Shown here: positions 26,061 to 35,929 of the stretch, one piece after another
Layout of the letters: each line of letters begins with the position of its first letter
Numbering within the stretch: position 1 is the first letter of the stretch
Source of the DNA: an uncultured Nodularia sp.
GTDB taxonomy: Bacteria > Cyanobacteriota > Cyanobacteriia > Cyanobacteriales > Nostocaceae
Direction of reading: 5' to 3'
Length of the DNA: 64,000 nt
Assembly (NCBI GenBank): GCA_903911355.1
Contig: CAIWDD010000114.1
Span: 1 to 64,000, forward strand
Position numbers and translations under genes: made by a program
The notes under the pieces: generated by a model
Databases searched by the model: none
The model's input: only the letters and a program-made list of their open reading frames with translations
Told to the model about the DNA's origin: nothing

Positions 26061-26873
26061 TTAGCCAAAACGACCACTCACATAATCGCGAGTACGCTGA
26101 TCCTGGGGACTGGAAAAAATTCTCTCGGTGGTATCTACCTCTACCAGATACCCGACGCGACTTCCCCCTTCCAGGGCTTCGGCATTAAAGAAAGCAGTAT
26201 AATCTGCCACCCTAGAAGCCTGCTGCATATTATGGGTGACAATGACAATAGTGTAATGCTGTTTGAGATCAAGCATTAACTCCTCAATCCGCATCGTCGA
26301 TATAGGATCAAGAGCCGAGCAAGGTTCATCCATCAAAATCACATCCGGCTGAACCGCAATAGCGCGAGCAATACACAAACGCTGCTGTTGTCCCCCTGAA
26401 AGAGAAGTCCCCAACTTGTGGAGATTGTCTTTAACCTCATCCCAGAGGGCTGCACGGCGGAGGGAATTTTCCACAATCTCATCCATATTGCCCTTAATGC
26501 CATTCACCCGCAAACCATAGGCTACATTGTCATAAATCGTCTTCGGGAAAGGATTAGGCTGCTGAAATACCATACCCACCCTGCGGCGGACGACCACCGG
26601 GTCAACTGTAGCACCATAGAGATTTTGTCCCCGGTAAGTAAGGTATCCCTTCACCTTAGCACCCGGAATCAAGGCGTTAGTCCGATTGAAACAACGCAGG
26701 AGAGTACTTTTACCACAACCCGAAGGACCAATTAAAGCGGTAATTTTGCCCTCCAGAATATCCATTGTCACATACTGAAGGGCGATCGCACCCCCATAGT
26801 AAACCGATAAATCCTTGACCTCAAAAATGCGCCTACTATCAACGGGACTGCTATTACTAATTTTCTTTTCCAT
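26061..26873 (-). CDS. pstB: Phosphate ABC transporter ATP-binding protein PstB (copy 1)
   Basis: From the ATG at 26873 the protein has 270 residues. It carries Walker [10 protein letters not shown], the Q-loop segment [19 protein letters not shown], the signature LSGGQQQRL, Walker [14 protein letters not shown] and the VTHNMQQ His switch. An upstream frame start at 26921 would add 16 unlikely residues. It sits between pstA and the second pstB in the same orientation. The two copies could form a heterodimer or be differentially used; which of these holds is unknown. Confidence 0.95.
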   Translation of the reverse strand: MEKKISNSSPVDSRRIFEVKDLSVYYGGAIALQYVTMDILEGKITALIGPSGCGKSTLLRCFNRTNALIPGAKVKGYLTYRGQNLYGATVDPVVVRRRVGMVFQQPNPFPKTIYDNVAYGLRVNGIKGNMDEIVENSLRRAALWDEVKDNLHKLGTSLSGGQQQRLCIARAIAVQPDVILMDEPCSALDPISTMRIEELMLDLKQHYTIVIVTHNMQQASRVADYTAFFNAEALEGGSRVGYLVEVDTTERIFSSPQDQRTRDYVSGRFG

Positions 26874-26941
26874 AGTATTCTCAATGTAAACTGTATAGAA
26901 ATTGGCTGAGTTTGCAGCCAAAAGAATTGAATTCCCTGATC

Positions 26942-27871
26942 TTATAACTTCTTCTGCCGACTCAAGTACCGAGCCAAAATACTAAACAACAGCACAATTG
27001 ACAATAACATCAAGGCGGCCGCCCAAGCCAAACTCTGGGAAGCCTTATAGGGAATAATCGAGAAAAAGTAAATTAACACTGGTAAGGTTGCCACAGGTTC
27101 CCAAACATTAGTGTCCCAGAAATTATTGTTAAAAGAGGTGAACAGCAAGGGAGCCGCTTCTCCGGCAGCCCGGGCAACAGATAAAACTATACCAGTAATA
27201 ATTGAAGTCAGAGCTGCTGGTAACACAATCTGCACAATGGTTTCAAATTTTGTCGCCCCAATACCCATTGCAGCCAAACGCAACTCATTAGGCACTAATA
27301 ACAAAGCCTCTTCTGTAGACCGAATAATAATAGGCAGCATTAACACCGCCAAAGCCACCCCACCGGAAAAAGCCGAAAATGACCCTAATGGCATCACCAC
27401 AATTGCATAGGCGAATAAGCCACACAAAATAGCGGGGACACCGGTGAGTACATTACAGGAAAACTTCACCAAGTAGGCCAACCGAGTTCCCCGGCCAAAC
27501 TCAGCCAAGTAAATAGCCGCAATTACACCAAAAGGAACTGAAATCAATGTACCAATACCCAGAGTCATTAAAGTTCCAATAATGGCATGACCAAAGCCAC
27601 CCTCAGATAAACCAGGGGGCGGGGGGAGCTTAGTAAAAATATCTGGAAATATGAGGGAATTAATCCCCTTTTGAAACACACTCACCAGCACCCAAATTAG
27701 AGGGATAATTACCGCGGCAGCAAACACCATAGTTAAAATGGTCAACACCCGCCCCATAATCCGGCGATGGGGTGCCATGGTTTTCTCACTGATATCAAAA
27801 CCACTGTCGGTGGACGATGCCACGCTATCGCTATCATAGCCAAAGGAATACTGATTATCTGGAGTACCCAT
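26942..27871 (-). CDS. pstA: Phosphate ABC transporter permease PstA
   Basis: The 309-residue inner-membrane permease has about six helices. The cytoplasmic coupling loop contains [31 protein letters not shown] (the EAA-like loop, around residues 187-217). The first 40 residues form a polar Ser/Asp-rich cytoplasmic extension before the first helix. It pairs with PstC to form the channel. The gene is in the pst cluster, 72 bp after pstC. Confidence 0.94.
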   Translation of the reverse strand: MGTPDNQYSFGYDSDSVASSTDSGFDISEKTMAPHRRIMGRVLTILTMVFAAAVIIPLIWVLVSVFQKGINSLIFPDIFTKLPPPPGLSEGGFGHAIIGTLMTLGIGTLISVPFGVIAAIYLAEFGRGTRLAYLVKFSCNVLTGVPAILCGLFAYAIVVMPLGSFSAFSGGVALAVLMLPIIIRSTEEALLLVPNELRLAAMGIGATKFETIVQIVLPAALTSIITGIVLSVARAAGEAAPLLFTSFNNNFWDTNVWEPVATLPVLIYFFSIIPYKASQSLAWAAALMLLSIVLLFSILARYLSRQKKL

Positions 27872-27943
27872 AATTTAATTGATATTTCGTAAACTTAATC
27901 TTGCATACACTCGTACTCAAAACTGGGGAAAAGGCGTGATATT

Positions 27944-28909
27944 TTACTCAATATTTTGGAATCGACGAATAATCATCTCAGCTAAAATATTCACTACTAA
28001 AGATAAAAGCATTAGCACTACGCCAGCGTACATTAAAGCCGCAACTTGAGTGCGTCCCGCCTCTCCAAATTGGGAAGCAATCAAACCTGTGATCGTCGAT
28101 CCGGGTTGCAGCCATGATATGTTAATGCGGTTGGCGTTACCAACCAGCATAGCGGCCACCATGGTTTCCCCCATGGCTCGACCCATAGCCAACATCACAG
28201 AACTAATAATGCCAGATAACCCTGCGGGAATCAGCACTCTGAGAATTGTTTCCCAACGGGTTGCTCCCAAAGCTAAGGAACCATTGCGGAGATTACTGGG
28301 TAGGACTTCAAAGGTGCTCCGGGTAATAGATATGATAATTGGCACAATCATAATTGCTAGTACCAAGCCCACAATCAGTAGACTATTGCCAAAAACAGAA
28401 TCGCCACTGAAAAAAGGAATCCAGCCGAAGTACGTGTTAAGGAAGGTAAAAATAGGTCTGATAGCAGGAATGAGGACAAAAATACCCCAAATTCCCAAGA
28501 CCACGCTGGGAATAGCGACGATAAGTTCAATGGCAAAAGCAATGGGCGTTGTGACCCATTTAGGCGCAAATCCTTCTGTTAAAAAGATGGCGACTCCGAC
28601 GCCCAACGGGATAGCAATTGACAGGGCAATCAACGCAGTGACTAAAGTTCCATATATCTGAGGTAGTACCCCATAGACGTTGGTAACAGGGTTCCAGGTT
28701 GTGCCGACCAAAAAACCCAGCCCAAATTTTTCAATGGCTGGTGTAGCTGCTATAGCGGTCTGTATGATTACCCATAGTAAAACTGCTCCGGCACTGATGG
28801 CTAGTATCAGGGTTAGTCCCCAAAATCCTACATCGAGAACCCTAGCTGGACTGATTTGCTTTTCCAGGCTATTCCCGGTTAATTGAGTTGATTTATCTGC
28901 CGACATCAT
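27944..28909 (-). CDS. pstC: Phosphate ABC transporter permease PstC
   Basis: The 321-residue permease has six predicted helices and the EAA-like loop STFEVLPSNLRNGSLALGATRWETILRVLIPA (about 208-239). The large periplasmic loop between the early helices (FLVGTTWNPVTNVYGVLPQIYGT) is characteristic of PstC. The start is one of two adjacent ATGs at 28909 and 28906. It lies downstream of pstS, from which it is separated by an intercistronic hairpin. Confidence 0.94.
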   Translation of the reverse strand: MMSADKSTQLTGNSLEKQISPARVLDVGFWGLTLILAISAGAVLLWVIIQTAIAATPAIEKFGLGFLVGTTWNPVTNVYGVLPQIYGTLVTALIALSIAIPLGVGVAIFLTEGFAPKWVTTPIAFAIELIVAIPSVVLGIWGIFVLIPAIRPIFTFLNTYFGWIPFFSGDSVFGNSLLIVGLVLAIMIVPIIISITRSTFEVLPSNLRNGSLALGATRWETILRVLIPAGLSGIISSVMLAMGRAMGETMVAAMLVGNANRINISWLQPGSTITGLIASQFGEAGRTQVAALMYAGVVLMLLSLVVNILAEMIIRRFQNIE

Positions 28910-28979
28910 GACTTGATTTTTGCTCTATAAGTGGTTATTGTGACATGGTGATGTCCCAACTCAGGTATCGGGATGAATT

Positions 28980-29011
28980 TTGGGAGTGTTAGATGTCAAA
29001 GACACTCCCAA
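28980..29011 (-). terminator. Intercistronic hairpin between pstS and pstC
   Basis: A perfect 10-bp stem, TTGGGAGTGT (28980-28989) with ACACTCCCAA (29002-29011), has a 12-nt loop and starts 14 bp after the pstS stop. There is no T-run downstream on the minus strand. It is therefore more likely a partial terminator or 3' stabiliser that raises pstS mRNA over the distal genes. Confidence 0.55.
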
Positions 29012-29024
29012 TTATCTCGGATTA

Positions 29025-30095
29025 TTACTTGGCGTTCACCGTGTCAAATACTGCTTTAATTCTCTGCACTAGAGGGTCAGGAATGGGGACATAAAGAAGT
29101 TCCTCCGCAAGTGCCTTGCCTTCGGGTCCCAAAGACCATTCCAGGACATTACGCATGGCTTGCCATTTAGCATCGTCCTCATACTGTCGATAGATCATCA
29201 CCCAAGCTAGACCGACTATAGGGTAGGAATCAACACCCGAAGGGTCTGGAACTAGGAGCGCGAAATCATCGGGTACCGGCTCATCTAGTAGAGCTTTGGC
29301 TGCTGCTTCTGGAGATGGGGCTATAAAGTTTCCAGCTTTGTTTTCAATTAAGGCGGAATTGATTTTGTTTAGGGCAGCATAGGCGTAGGATAAGTAACCA
29401 ATGGCTCCCTCATTCTGCTGAATGGCTGCCGCTACGCCTTCGTTACCTTGTCCGCCAATTCCCACAGGCCAGTCTACTGAAGTTCCCGCCCCAGCTGTCC
29501 AGTCTGGGCAGACAGTTTTAATGTGGTTGGTAAATACGAAGGTAGTACCACTCCCATCAGACCGGTGCGCAAAGGTAATGGGTAGGTCGGGAATCTTTAA
29601 ACCAGGGTTATCTGCGGCGATGGCTGGATCAGTCCATCGAGTAATTTTTCCGGTTACGATATCACAATAACTTTTGCGGGAGAGTCTCAGTTCGAGATCT
29701 TTAACTCCTGGTAAGTTATAGGAGAAGGATAAAAAGCCTCCGGTCATGGGAACTTGGATCGGATCGTAATTATGAGCTTCTTTGAAGGACTTGAGCCGAC
29801 TTGCAGAGTCGGTGATGGGTGCTTCGCTGGCCCCAAAGTCTACGGTTTTATTGATGTACTGCTCCAAACCTGCCCCACTTCCTACGGACTGATAGCTCAC
29901 CTGGACATTGGAGTTGACTTGGCGATTATAGGCATCAAACCACCTCTGAAAAAGAGGTGCGGGGAATGTTGCCCCGGCTCCGGTAATAGCTATTTTCTGC
30001 CCACCACCACCATCCGCTCCTGGGCTACAGGCTGTTGCTACCAACATGATTGGTAGTGAAGCGATGGCTAACACAACTTTGCGATTAAGAACCAT
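29025..30095 (-). CDS. pstS: Periplasmic phosphate-binding lipoprotein PstS
   Basis: From the ATG at 30095 the protein has 356 residues and begins with a lipoprotein signal peptide ending in the lipobox LVATAC (Cys about 23). The phosphate-binding fold shows ITGAGATFPAPLFQRW, SVGSGAGLEQ and the HRSDGSGTTFVFTNH block that contacts phosphate. It captures phosphate for PstC/PstA. It is first in the pst cluster, with a Pho box about 280 bp upstream, so induction by phosphate starvation through the PhoB/SphR regulator is expected. Confidence 0.95.
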   Translation of the reverse strand: MVLNRKVVLAIASLPIMLVATACSPGADGGGGQKIAITGAGATFPAPLFQRWFDAYNRQVNSNVQVSYQSVGSGAGLEQYINKTVDFGASEAPITDSASRLKSFKEAHNYDPIQVPMTGGFLSFSYNLPGVKDLELRLSRKSYCDIVTGKITRWTDPAIAADNPGLKIPDLPITFAHRSDGSGTTFVFTNHIKTVCPDWTAGAGTSVDWPVGIGGQGNEGVAAAIQQNEGAIGYLSYAYAALNKINSALIENKAGNFIAPSPEAAAKALLDEPVPDDFALLVPDPSGVDSYPIVGLAWVMIYRQYEDDAKWQAMRNVLEWSLGPEGKALAEELLYVPIPDPLVQRIKAVFDTVNAK

Positions 30096-30375
30096 GAAAA
30101 ATACGTCCACTTTGCGAAAGTACTACGGAGTTATATCAAAAAGACCTTGCTTCATTGATCATGACAACATCACCGGCATCACAGTCTAGGGTTATGGCGG
30201 TAGCAATGGGTTATCTGAGTCTTGCCCCGCGCCACAAGCCCCTAAGCTAAATTACATATCTAACAGCGATGTTTTAGCTGCTAGGCGAATCTTGTTGATT
30301 AGATGTAGACCTGTGAATTTTTAGTTAATTTATCCAGATGAGCGATATTAGAATACCTCTAAAAGATACGTCTGA

Positions 30376-30404
30376 AGGTAAACAAAAGGTTAACAAAGGC
30401 AAAA
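30376..30404 (-). promoter_or_regulatory. Pho box upstream of pstS
   Basis: Read on the minus strand, GTTAACCT and GTTTACCT form two 8-bp direct repeats spaced by 3 bp (plus-strand AGGTAAAC 30376-30383 and AGGTTAAC 30387-30394). A third, poorer repeat (TTTTGCCT) lies next to them. This matches the cyanobacterial PhoB/SphR-binding consensus of CTTAACCT-type octamers at 11-bp spacing. It lies about 280 bp before the pstS start, upstream of an AT-rich putative promoter. Confidence 0.8.
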
Positions 30405-30741
30405 TAATATATTTTTCTGATCTATTTGCTACATTTAAAATTAAAAAGAAAGTAAGTAATTTATTGAATTTTCTGGTATAAATTAGAAGTTCTTAGGGAA
30501 AACCAAACTGTCCAGTATGATTTTCAGGTTCAAACATGATTTTTCCCCAATTTTTTTGAGCGATCGCCATTTATTCAGAAGCTAATCACCCAAAGCCTCA
30601 AACCACAGAATTCCCTTAAGAATGTCCCGCTCACCTAACGGCGTAGCGGGTTAATATCAAAAATATTACTTATTAGCAGAGGAAGTGGGGTATAACTTTT
30701 ATCCCCAAATCATATTTGGGATATTTTTCATTGAGAATTGT
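30405..30741. other. Intergenic region between pstS and the response-regulator gene
   Basis: This is AT-rich noncoding sequence with a hairpin CCCGCT (30626-30631) / AGCGGG (30645-30650). The hairpin is flanked by ATT/AAT and lies about 90 bp beyond the stop of the minus-strand response regulator, so it may end that transcript. Nothing else is recognised. Confidence 0.45.
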
Positions 30742-31575
30742 CTAATTACTAAGTTCGACTTTGAAACACCCAACTTGATGTTCCTTACGCCAAGCATGAG
30801 GTGGTAACCCATGATGTTGACGAAACTGGCGGGAGAAATGGGAAACATCTTGATAACCCAATGCTCTGGCAATTTGCTCAACTGTTTGGTAATCATTTTG
30901 CAGTAAAAAACGCGCTCCTTGCATCCGGCGTTTAACAATCCAGCTATTGACAGTTTCTCCTGTCTGCTTTCCCACCTGGTTAGTCAAGTAAGCAGGTGAG
31001 TAACCAACTGCTTCAGCTACATCACACAGTGTAATTCCTTCGTGATAATGGGCTTCAATAAATTCAAAAACTTTTTTTAATTGGGGAACACAGGGAAATA
31101 TTGATTGAGGTGAGTTCAAAGCTGTGGTCTTATCTGCGGATCCTGATTTTTGAGCTTCCTGGAATTTAGCAGCACACCAACTTTTGAGCACAGCTTGTCT
31201 TTGCAACTGGGTATTAATTGCTCTGAGTAATTCTTCTAGTGAAAAGGGTTTAGTAACATAGTCATCTGCACCTAACTCCATACCTTTGCGAATAGCCTCT
31301 CTGGTAGAGCTACCCGTGATAAAAATAAAGGGAATAATTGCTGTAACAGGATCTTGACGTAGCATGGTGAGGACAGTGTAACCATCTATATCCGCCATTG
31401 TCAGATCACAAAGCACTAAATCAGGTACATACTCCTGTGCTTGTTGGATACCAGCTAAACCATTTTGGGCGCTTATAATATGAAACCCTTTAGCTTCAAG
31501 ACCCTGTACATAAAGATGGCGGGTAACATGATCATCTTCAATTACCAGAATTTTTTTGACCGATTCGTACTTCAT
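30742..31575 (-). CDS. Response regulator with AraC-type DNA-binding domain
   Basis: The 277-residue protein has an N-terminal receiver domain with the acidic pair in VIEDDH, phosphoacceptor D57 (LVLCDLTM) and the conserved Lys in YVTKPF. A linker at 130-160 leads to a C-terminal AraC pair of helix-turn-helix motifs (about 165-262; DVAEAVGYSPAYLTNQV and QIARALGYQDVSHFSRQFRQ regions). REC-AraC is less common than OmpR or NarL types. It lies 105 bp downstream of the PAS histidine kinase on the same strand, so the two probably form a two-component pair. The target genes are unknown. Confidence 0.92.
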   Translation of the reverse strand: MKYESVKKILVIEDDHVTRHLYVQGLEAKGFHIISAQNGLAGIQQAQEYVPDLVLCDLTMADIDGYTVLTMLRQDPVTAIIPFIFITGSSTREAIRKGMELGADDYVTKPFSLEELLRAINTQLQRQAVLKSWCAAKFQEAQKSGSADKTTALNSPQSIFPCVPQLKKVFEFIEAHYHEGITLCDVAEAVGYSPAYLTNQVGKQTGETVNSWIVKRRMQGARFLLQNDYQTVEQIARALGYQDVSHFSRQFRQHHGLPPHAWRKEHQVGCFKVELSN

Positions 31576-31680
31576 TTTATAACAACCAAAATTATAATAT
31601 TAAATGGAACATGGGGATTTTTAAATTGACAAATCTTAAATACTCAATTAACACTTATAGTAATCAAAACATTATAATTA

Positions 31681-33162
31681 TCAGATAAAAGAGGCTTCTT
31701 TAAATGGCAACATCACAGTAATGGTAGTACCTTTATCTACTTGGCTTTCCAGATTCACTTGACCACCATGTAAATCTACTAGCGTTTTAATAATCGATAA
31801 TCCTAGTCCATTACCGGGTATATTCCCAATATTACTTCCCCGGTAGAATGCTTCAAATAATCTTTGTTTATCTCTGGTTGAAATGCCAATTCCTTGGTCT
31901 TTTACCTGAAAAATAATATATTTTTCTTGGTAAGTAAGAATCAAATCAATCATCCTATTATTAGGAGAATATTTAATGGCATTTTCCAGGAGATTCTTCA
32001 ATATATAATCTAATAATTTTGCATCAAAAGAAGCATTGATAACTTCAAAATTAGTCACAAAATTTATTCTTTTATCGCTTAAACTCATGTGCATTTCCGC
32101 CACTAAATTATGACAAAATTTCACTAATTCCAGTGGTTTAGGGTCAAAATTTATTCTGTCTGATTCTGCTTGAGCAAACAACAAGGTATCATCTAACATC
32201 TGGCTGATTTGTGAGATGGCTTTTTCTATATTTTCCAACAATGATTCTATTTTTTCCTTGCTATGCTTGTCTATTTCTTCTGCAAATAAGCTATTACAAA
32301 ATGAAATAATATTTAGTGGAGTACGAATTTGATGACAGACCATAGAAAGAAACTGCGCTCTCAGTTCGCTTAGTTGTTTAGCTTGTTCCAAATTTTTGTA
32401 ATTTGTAATATCAACAGCTATAATTAATTCTTGTGGTTTTCCAGGTAAATTTAACATTCCATCAAGCTTAGTGACCACCTCAATTAGCGAGCGTTCTGTA
32501 CCATCTTGTGTGAGGATATTTATCTTCTGGTATTCAAAGTCAGGTACTTCTTTTTGCAAGGATAAATTTATAGGTTTTTTAGTCTTAATTATTCCGTTAA
32601 AATCAAATTTATTTACTAGTTCCTCTTTACTATATACAGTAATTTTTTTTACTGCAGAATCTACATAATGTATTCTGTTTCCCTGAATCAGAAAAATGTT
32701 GGCTTCTATTGTTTCTGCTAAGGTGAATAATGTATTGATATTCAACGGTTTTATGCTCAAATCTATGACTTCATCGCTTAGAGGTCGAACAACAGCACAA
32801 GCAAAACTTTGACCTTTCTTTTTCATGTATATAATAGAAGTTTCAACCGTAAATATGCGCTCTTGCTTATGACGATAGCGAGATTTAAAGGTAAAATAAT
32901 CTTCTGATTTTATTTTTGAGAATCTATGGATATCAAAATCTATATCTAGATGATCAAGCCTCATTAAAAGTAATTCTTCACGGGAATAGCCAGTCATTTT
33001 GCAAATTGCATCATTGACAAAAATAAACTGGTAATTTTCTCCTAAGCAGAAAGCTGGCTCTACAGCTTGATATATCAGGAAATAAGCAAATTTTAAATCT
33101 ATTTCTGCCTGTATATTTCTGGGACAATTGGCAAAAAATAACCTATTTTCGCTATAATCCAT
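31681..33162 (-). CDS. PAS-domain sensor histidine kinase
   Basis: The 493-residue soluble kinase has an N-terminal PAS domain (about 25-130, FVNDAICKMTGYSREELLLM). A second PAS-like region (about 145-250) follows. The HisKA dimerisation helix carries the phosphoacceptor H277 in MVCHQIRTPLN. The HATPase domain has the N-box LLENAIKYSPNN, G1 VKDQGIGI, the F-box FEAFYRGS and G2 GNGLGLSI. There are no membrane helices, so it senses a cytoplasmic signal. The ligand is not evident. It is transcribed with the REC-AraC regulator. Confidence 0.92.
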   Translation of the reverse strand: MDYSENRLFFANCPRNIQAEIDLKFAYFLIYQAVEPAFCLGENYQFIFVNDAICKMTGYSREELLLMRLDHLDIDFDIHRFSKIKSEDYFTFKSRYRHKQERIFTVETSIIYMKKKGQSFACAVVRPLSDEVIDLSIKPLNINTLFTLAETIEANIFLIQGNRIHYVDSAVKKITVYSKEELVNKFDFNGIIKTKKPINLSLQKEVPDFEYQKINILTQDGTERSLIEVVTKLDGMLNLPGKPQELIIAVDITNYKNLEQAKQLSELRAQFLSMVCHQIRTPLNIISFCNSLFAEEIDKHSKEKIESLLENIEKAISQISQMLDDTLLFAQAESDRINFDPKPLELVKFCHNLVAEMHMSLSDKRINFVTNFEVINASFDAKLLDYILKNLLENAIKYSPNNRMIDLILTYQEKYIIFQVKDQGIGISTRDKQRLFEAFYRGSNIGNIPGNGLGLSIIKTLVDLHGGQVNLESQVDKGTTITVMLPFKEASFI

Positions 33163-34297
33163 AAGCTTAATCTCTCCCTTTCATAAGTCAGAAAAATAGG
33201 CATTAAAAATCAAGATGATGGCTATTAAAAAAACATATATTTATTGTTTATCTTGCTAATAATAATTTATGTATTAATTCACAAAATGTGCTATTTAAAT
33301 TTTAATAACAGCATAAAAAACTTACGAAAATAAAGTTAACAATTATGTAATTTATCAAATATGAAATCTTATAACGCCACCTTGATCCATACTTTGACAA
33401 TGAATGTATTATGGTTTTTAATTTCCATTACTCAATATCAAATACAAAATTATCTGCACTAGAAGTTTAAAACCCACTGCTTTTATAAAAATATCAGTGA
33501 TGTTCTACCTGAATTTAGAATTAATGTAAAGATGCTAAATTTATAAGTAAGAGGTTGTTTGTCAAATATTAAACAGGTAATTTTTATATTAGGGAACAGG
33601 GAATACCGAAGGATTGGGATAGTTAACATCTAATTTTCACACAATAAGCAATCTAAAAGATAAGGTATATATTGAGATTAGGGTTTGAATGTGTATTTAG
33701 AAATATGGGCATAGAGAGTTAACTTAATTCATAAAACCTCTGATATATGATTTACATGATTAAAGATTTAACTATATTTAAGATTATTTATTCATCTACC
33801 ATGAGGAACATATCTGACGAGCAAACAATATCCTAATATGAATTCATTTGTGATATTCCAGAGTATATTTACTCCAATAGAGTGAAAATTTATAGATTCA
33901 TCTATCTAAAGAAATAGGAAATGAGAATATGTGTTTTAATTAAGCTGATAAGAATTAGTGATATTTTATATTGATATTGTCGCCCCGTCAGCTATGAACC
34001 ACTCTTTGGTGTTGTTGTTCACTTTCTCCCGATAATTCAATTCTGGGGCTGAGAATTTTCAGCTGAAACAAAAATAAATTCCCTGCTCACTTCCCGGTTA
34101 GTCTGTGGAGTGACTCACAAAAATACACATCTAATACTTTTTTCTGATACCTTGACTAAGGAAATCAGGAGGATAATGTTTGTCATAATAAAACATAACC
34201 ACTGACTCAGTATATTTATGTATAAGTTATTACTTTATTAAAAGTAGAACACATAAATAACTGATAAAAACATTGTTTGAGTATTTGTGCAAATAAA
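33163..34297. other. Long AT-rich noncoding region
   Basis: These 1.1 kb separate the divergent histidine-kinase and bioY genes. The sequence is very AT-rich with no coding frame I can support. One perfect 12-bp palindrome, TTTCAGCTGAAA, lies at 34057-34068. A small RNA or long leader is possible but not shown. Confidence 0.5.
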
Positions 34298-34900
34298 ATG
34301 GCTGGAAGTGTAGAAAATGTGGGAACTATTCAATTACTATGGTCTATGGTTGGTTTGCTCCTCACCATGGGTGGTACTTTCCTAGAAGCCTATAGTATTG
34401 CCTTACCTTGGAGTGGGAATAATCAAGGAACTGAGATTTTTTCTTTGGGTGTTACCTGTCAAGTTGGTGCGGTACTGTTAGTAGGTTGTTTAGGAGGTAA
34501 AAATGCTGGCGCACTATCGCAAATCGCCTATTTAGTCATGGGTTTAACCTTGTTACCTGTATTTGCCGATGGTGGCGGTATTGGATATGTTAAACTATCT
34601 CAGTTCGGTTATCTGTTAGGTTTTATCCCTGGAGCGTGGATTTGTGGATCTTTGGCGTTTCAAGCTAGACCTAAGCTGGAAACCCTGGCTTTCAGTTGTT
34701 TGAGTGGCTTGTTAACTGTCCACTTCTGCGGTATTACTTATTTAATCATCAGTTATATTTTTCAGTGGAAAGGTACGGAAAATTTGCCTCTAATGCAAGC
34801 AATCCTTAAATATTCTTGGTTTGCACTGCCGGGTCAACTAGCTGTAGTGTGTGGTGTTACCGTAATAGCATACGTATTACGTCATTTAATGTTTTATTAG
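34298..34900 (+). CDS. bioY: Biotin transporter BioY (substrate-binding subunit)
   Basis: The protein has 200 residues from the ATG at 34298 (a TTG at 34277 is a weaker alternative). It has about six membrane helices and reads like the S-component of energy-coupling-factor transporters. The conserved ADGGGIGYVKLSQFGYLLGF region (about 89-108) is typical of cyanobacterial BioY. BioY imports biotin alone or with EcfAT, and no ecf genes are here. It lies upstream of lspA, with which it is often paired in cyanobacteria. Confidence 0.82.
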   Translation: MAGSVENVGTIQLLWSMVGLLLTMGGTFLEAYSIALPWSGNNQGTEIFSLGVTCQVGAVLLVGCLGGKNAGALSQIAYLVMGLTLLPVFADGGGIGYVKLSQFGYLLGFIPGAWICGSLAFQARPKLETLAFSCLSGLLTVHFCGITYLIISYIFQWKGTENLPLMQAILKYSWFALPGQLAVVCGVTVIAYVLRHLMFY

Positions 34901-35117
34901 TTATGGCGGAGCTAGTACCACAGTCAAGTCAAAATCGAAAAATTCATTTATAGGCTTTTGACCAATTGGAAATGATTGGGACTAATTGTACATTTTCTCG
35001 GTAATTATATGTATTTTCATAGACAAAGAGGAGATGGTGATTGTGAGATCCATTTAGTAAATGCTATTTTTATTGACATTAACCTCTACTATCTCTCACG
35101 CCCTAGTTTCTAGTTTC

Positions 35118-35588
35118 ATGCGTTTAAAAAATCATCTCTTTTGGATTACTGCCTTCATTGGTTTTTTCTTAGATCAACTAACAAAATATTGGATAGTGCA
35201 GACCTTTAGCCTGGAACAAACATTACCAATTATACCAGGTGTATTCCATTTCACTTATGTTACTAATACTGGGGCAGCTTTTAGTCTGTTCAGCGGGAAA
35301 GTAGAGTGGTTAAGATGGCTATCGTTGGTCGTGAGTTTGCTATTGATAGCACTAGCATGGTTTGGTCAAAATTTAAGTCGTTGGAATCAGTTAGGCTATG
35401 GTTTGATTTTAGGCGGAGCTATGGGGAATGGTATTGATCGGTTCGCTTTGGGGTATGTGGTTGATTTCCTGGATTTTCGCTTGATTAATTTTGCCGTATT
35501 TAATATGGCAGATTCATTTATTACTATTGGTATTATTTGTCTATTAATTGCTTCTTGGGAAAAAGCACCCAGTCATAGTGACAGTTAA
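35118..35588 (+). CDS. lspA: Lipoprotein signal peptidase (signal peptidase II)
   Basis: From the ATG at 35118 the enzyme has 156 residues with four membrane helices. It cleaves the signal peptide of prolipoproteins at the lipid-modified Cys. The conserved blocks are DQLTKYW, VTNTGAAFS, GGAMGNGIDR (first catalytic Asp in the GNGIDR region) and FNMADSFITIG (second catalytic Asp). An upstream ATG at 35061 would add a 19-residue hydrophobic extension without support. Confidence 0.93.
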   Translation: MRLKNHLFWITAFIGFFLDQLTKYWIVQTFSLEQTLPIIPGVFHFTYVTNTGAAFSLFSGKVEWLRWLSLVVSLLLIALAWFGQNLSRWNQLGYGLILGGAMGNGIDRFALGYVVDFLDFRLINFAVFNMADSFITIGIICLLIASWEKAPSHSDS

Positions 35589-35929
35589 AGCTACTCTGAA
35601 CACTTGATAAATGAAAATCAAAGTATCCCCTCAACTTCCCATGTCAAAGAGAATTTTAATGTCAATTAATCCCTAAAGATATTACCCTAATATTTTCAGA
35701 AATTATAGATAGTCAGGGAGTGTGGACTCACAGTCTTGTATGCTTGGAAAGAGTAATAAACCCGACTTAGTAGGTTTTATGAGTCGATATTTTCTTGGTG
35801 TAAGATTGAATTAGTAAAAACTACCTATAGCTAATTTCTGCTGTGACTGATGTGTACAATGGTGGAATATCTGTATCGAGATTGTCAAATCGACCGAATG
35901 TTTGCCAATAATTCTGATGTAAATAGCCT
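35589..35929. other. Noncoding gap between lspA and the penicillin-binding protein
   Basis: These 341 bp of AT-rich sequence hold the promoter region of the downstream gene. I see no repeat or coding frame. Confidence 0.4.

Noticed and set aside
34000-34100. Riboswitch (TPP-like CTGAGA) upstream of bioY
   Set aside because: Only a short CTGAGA match; the flanking conserved helices are missing.
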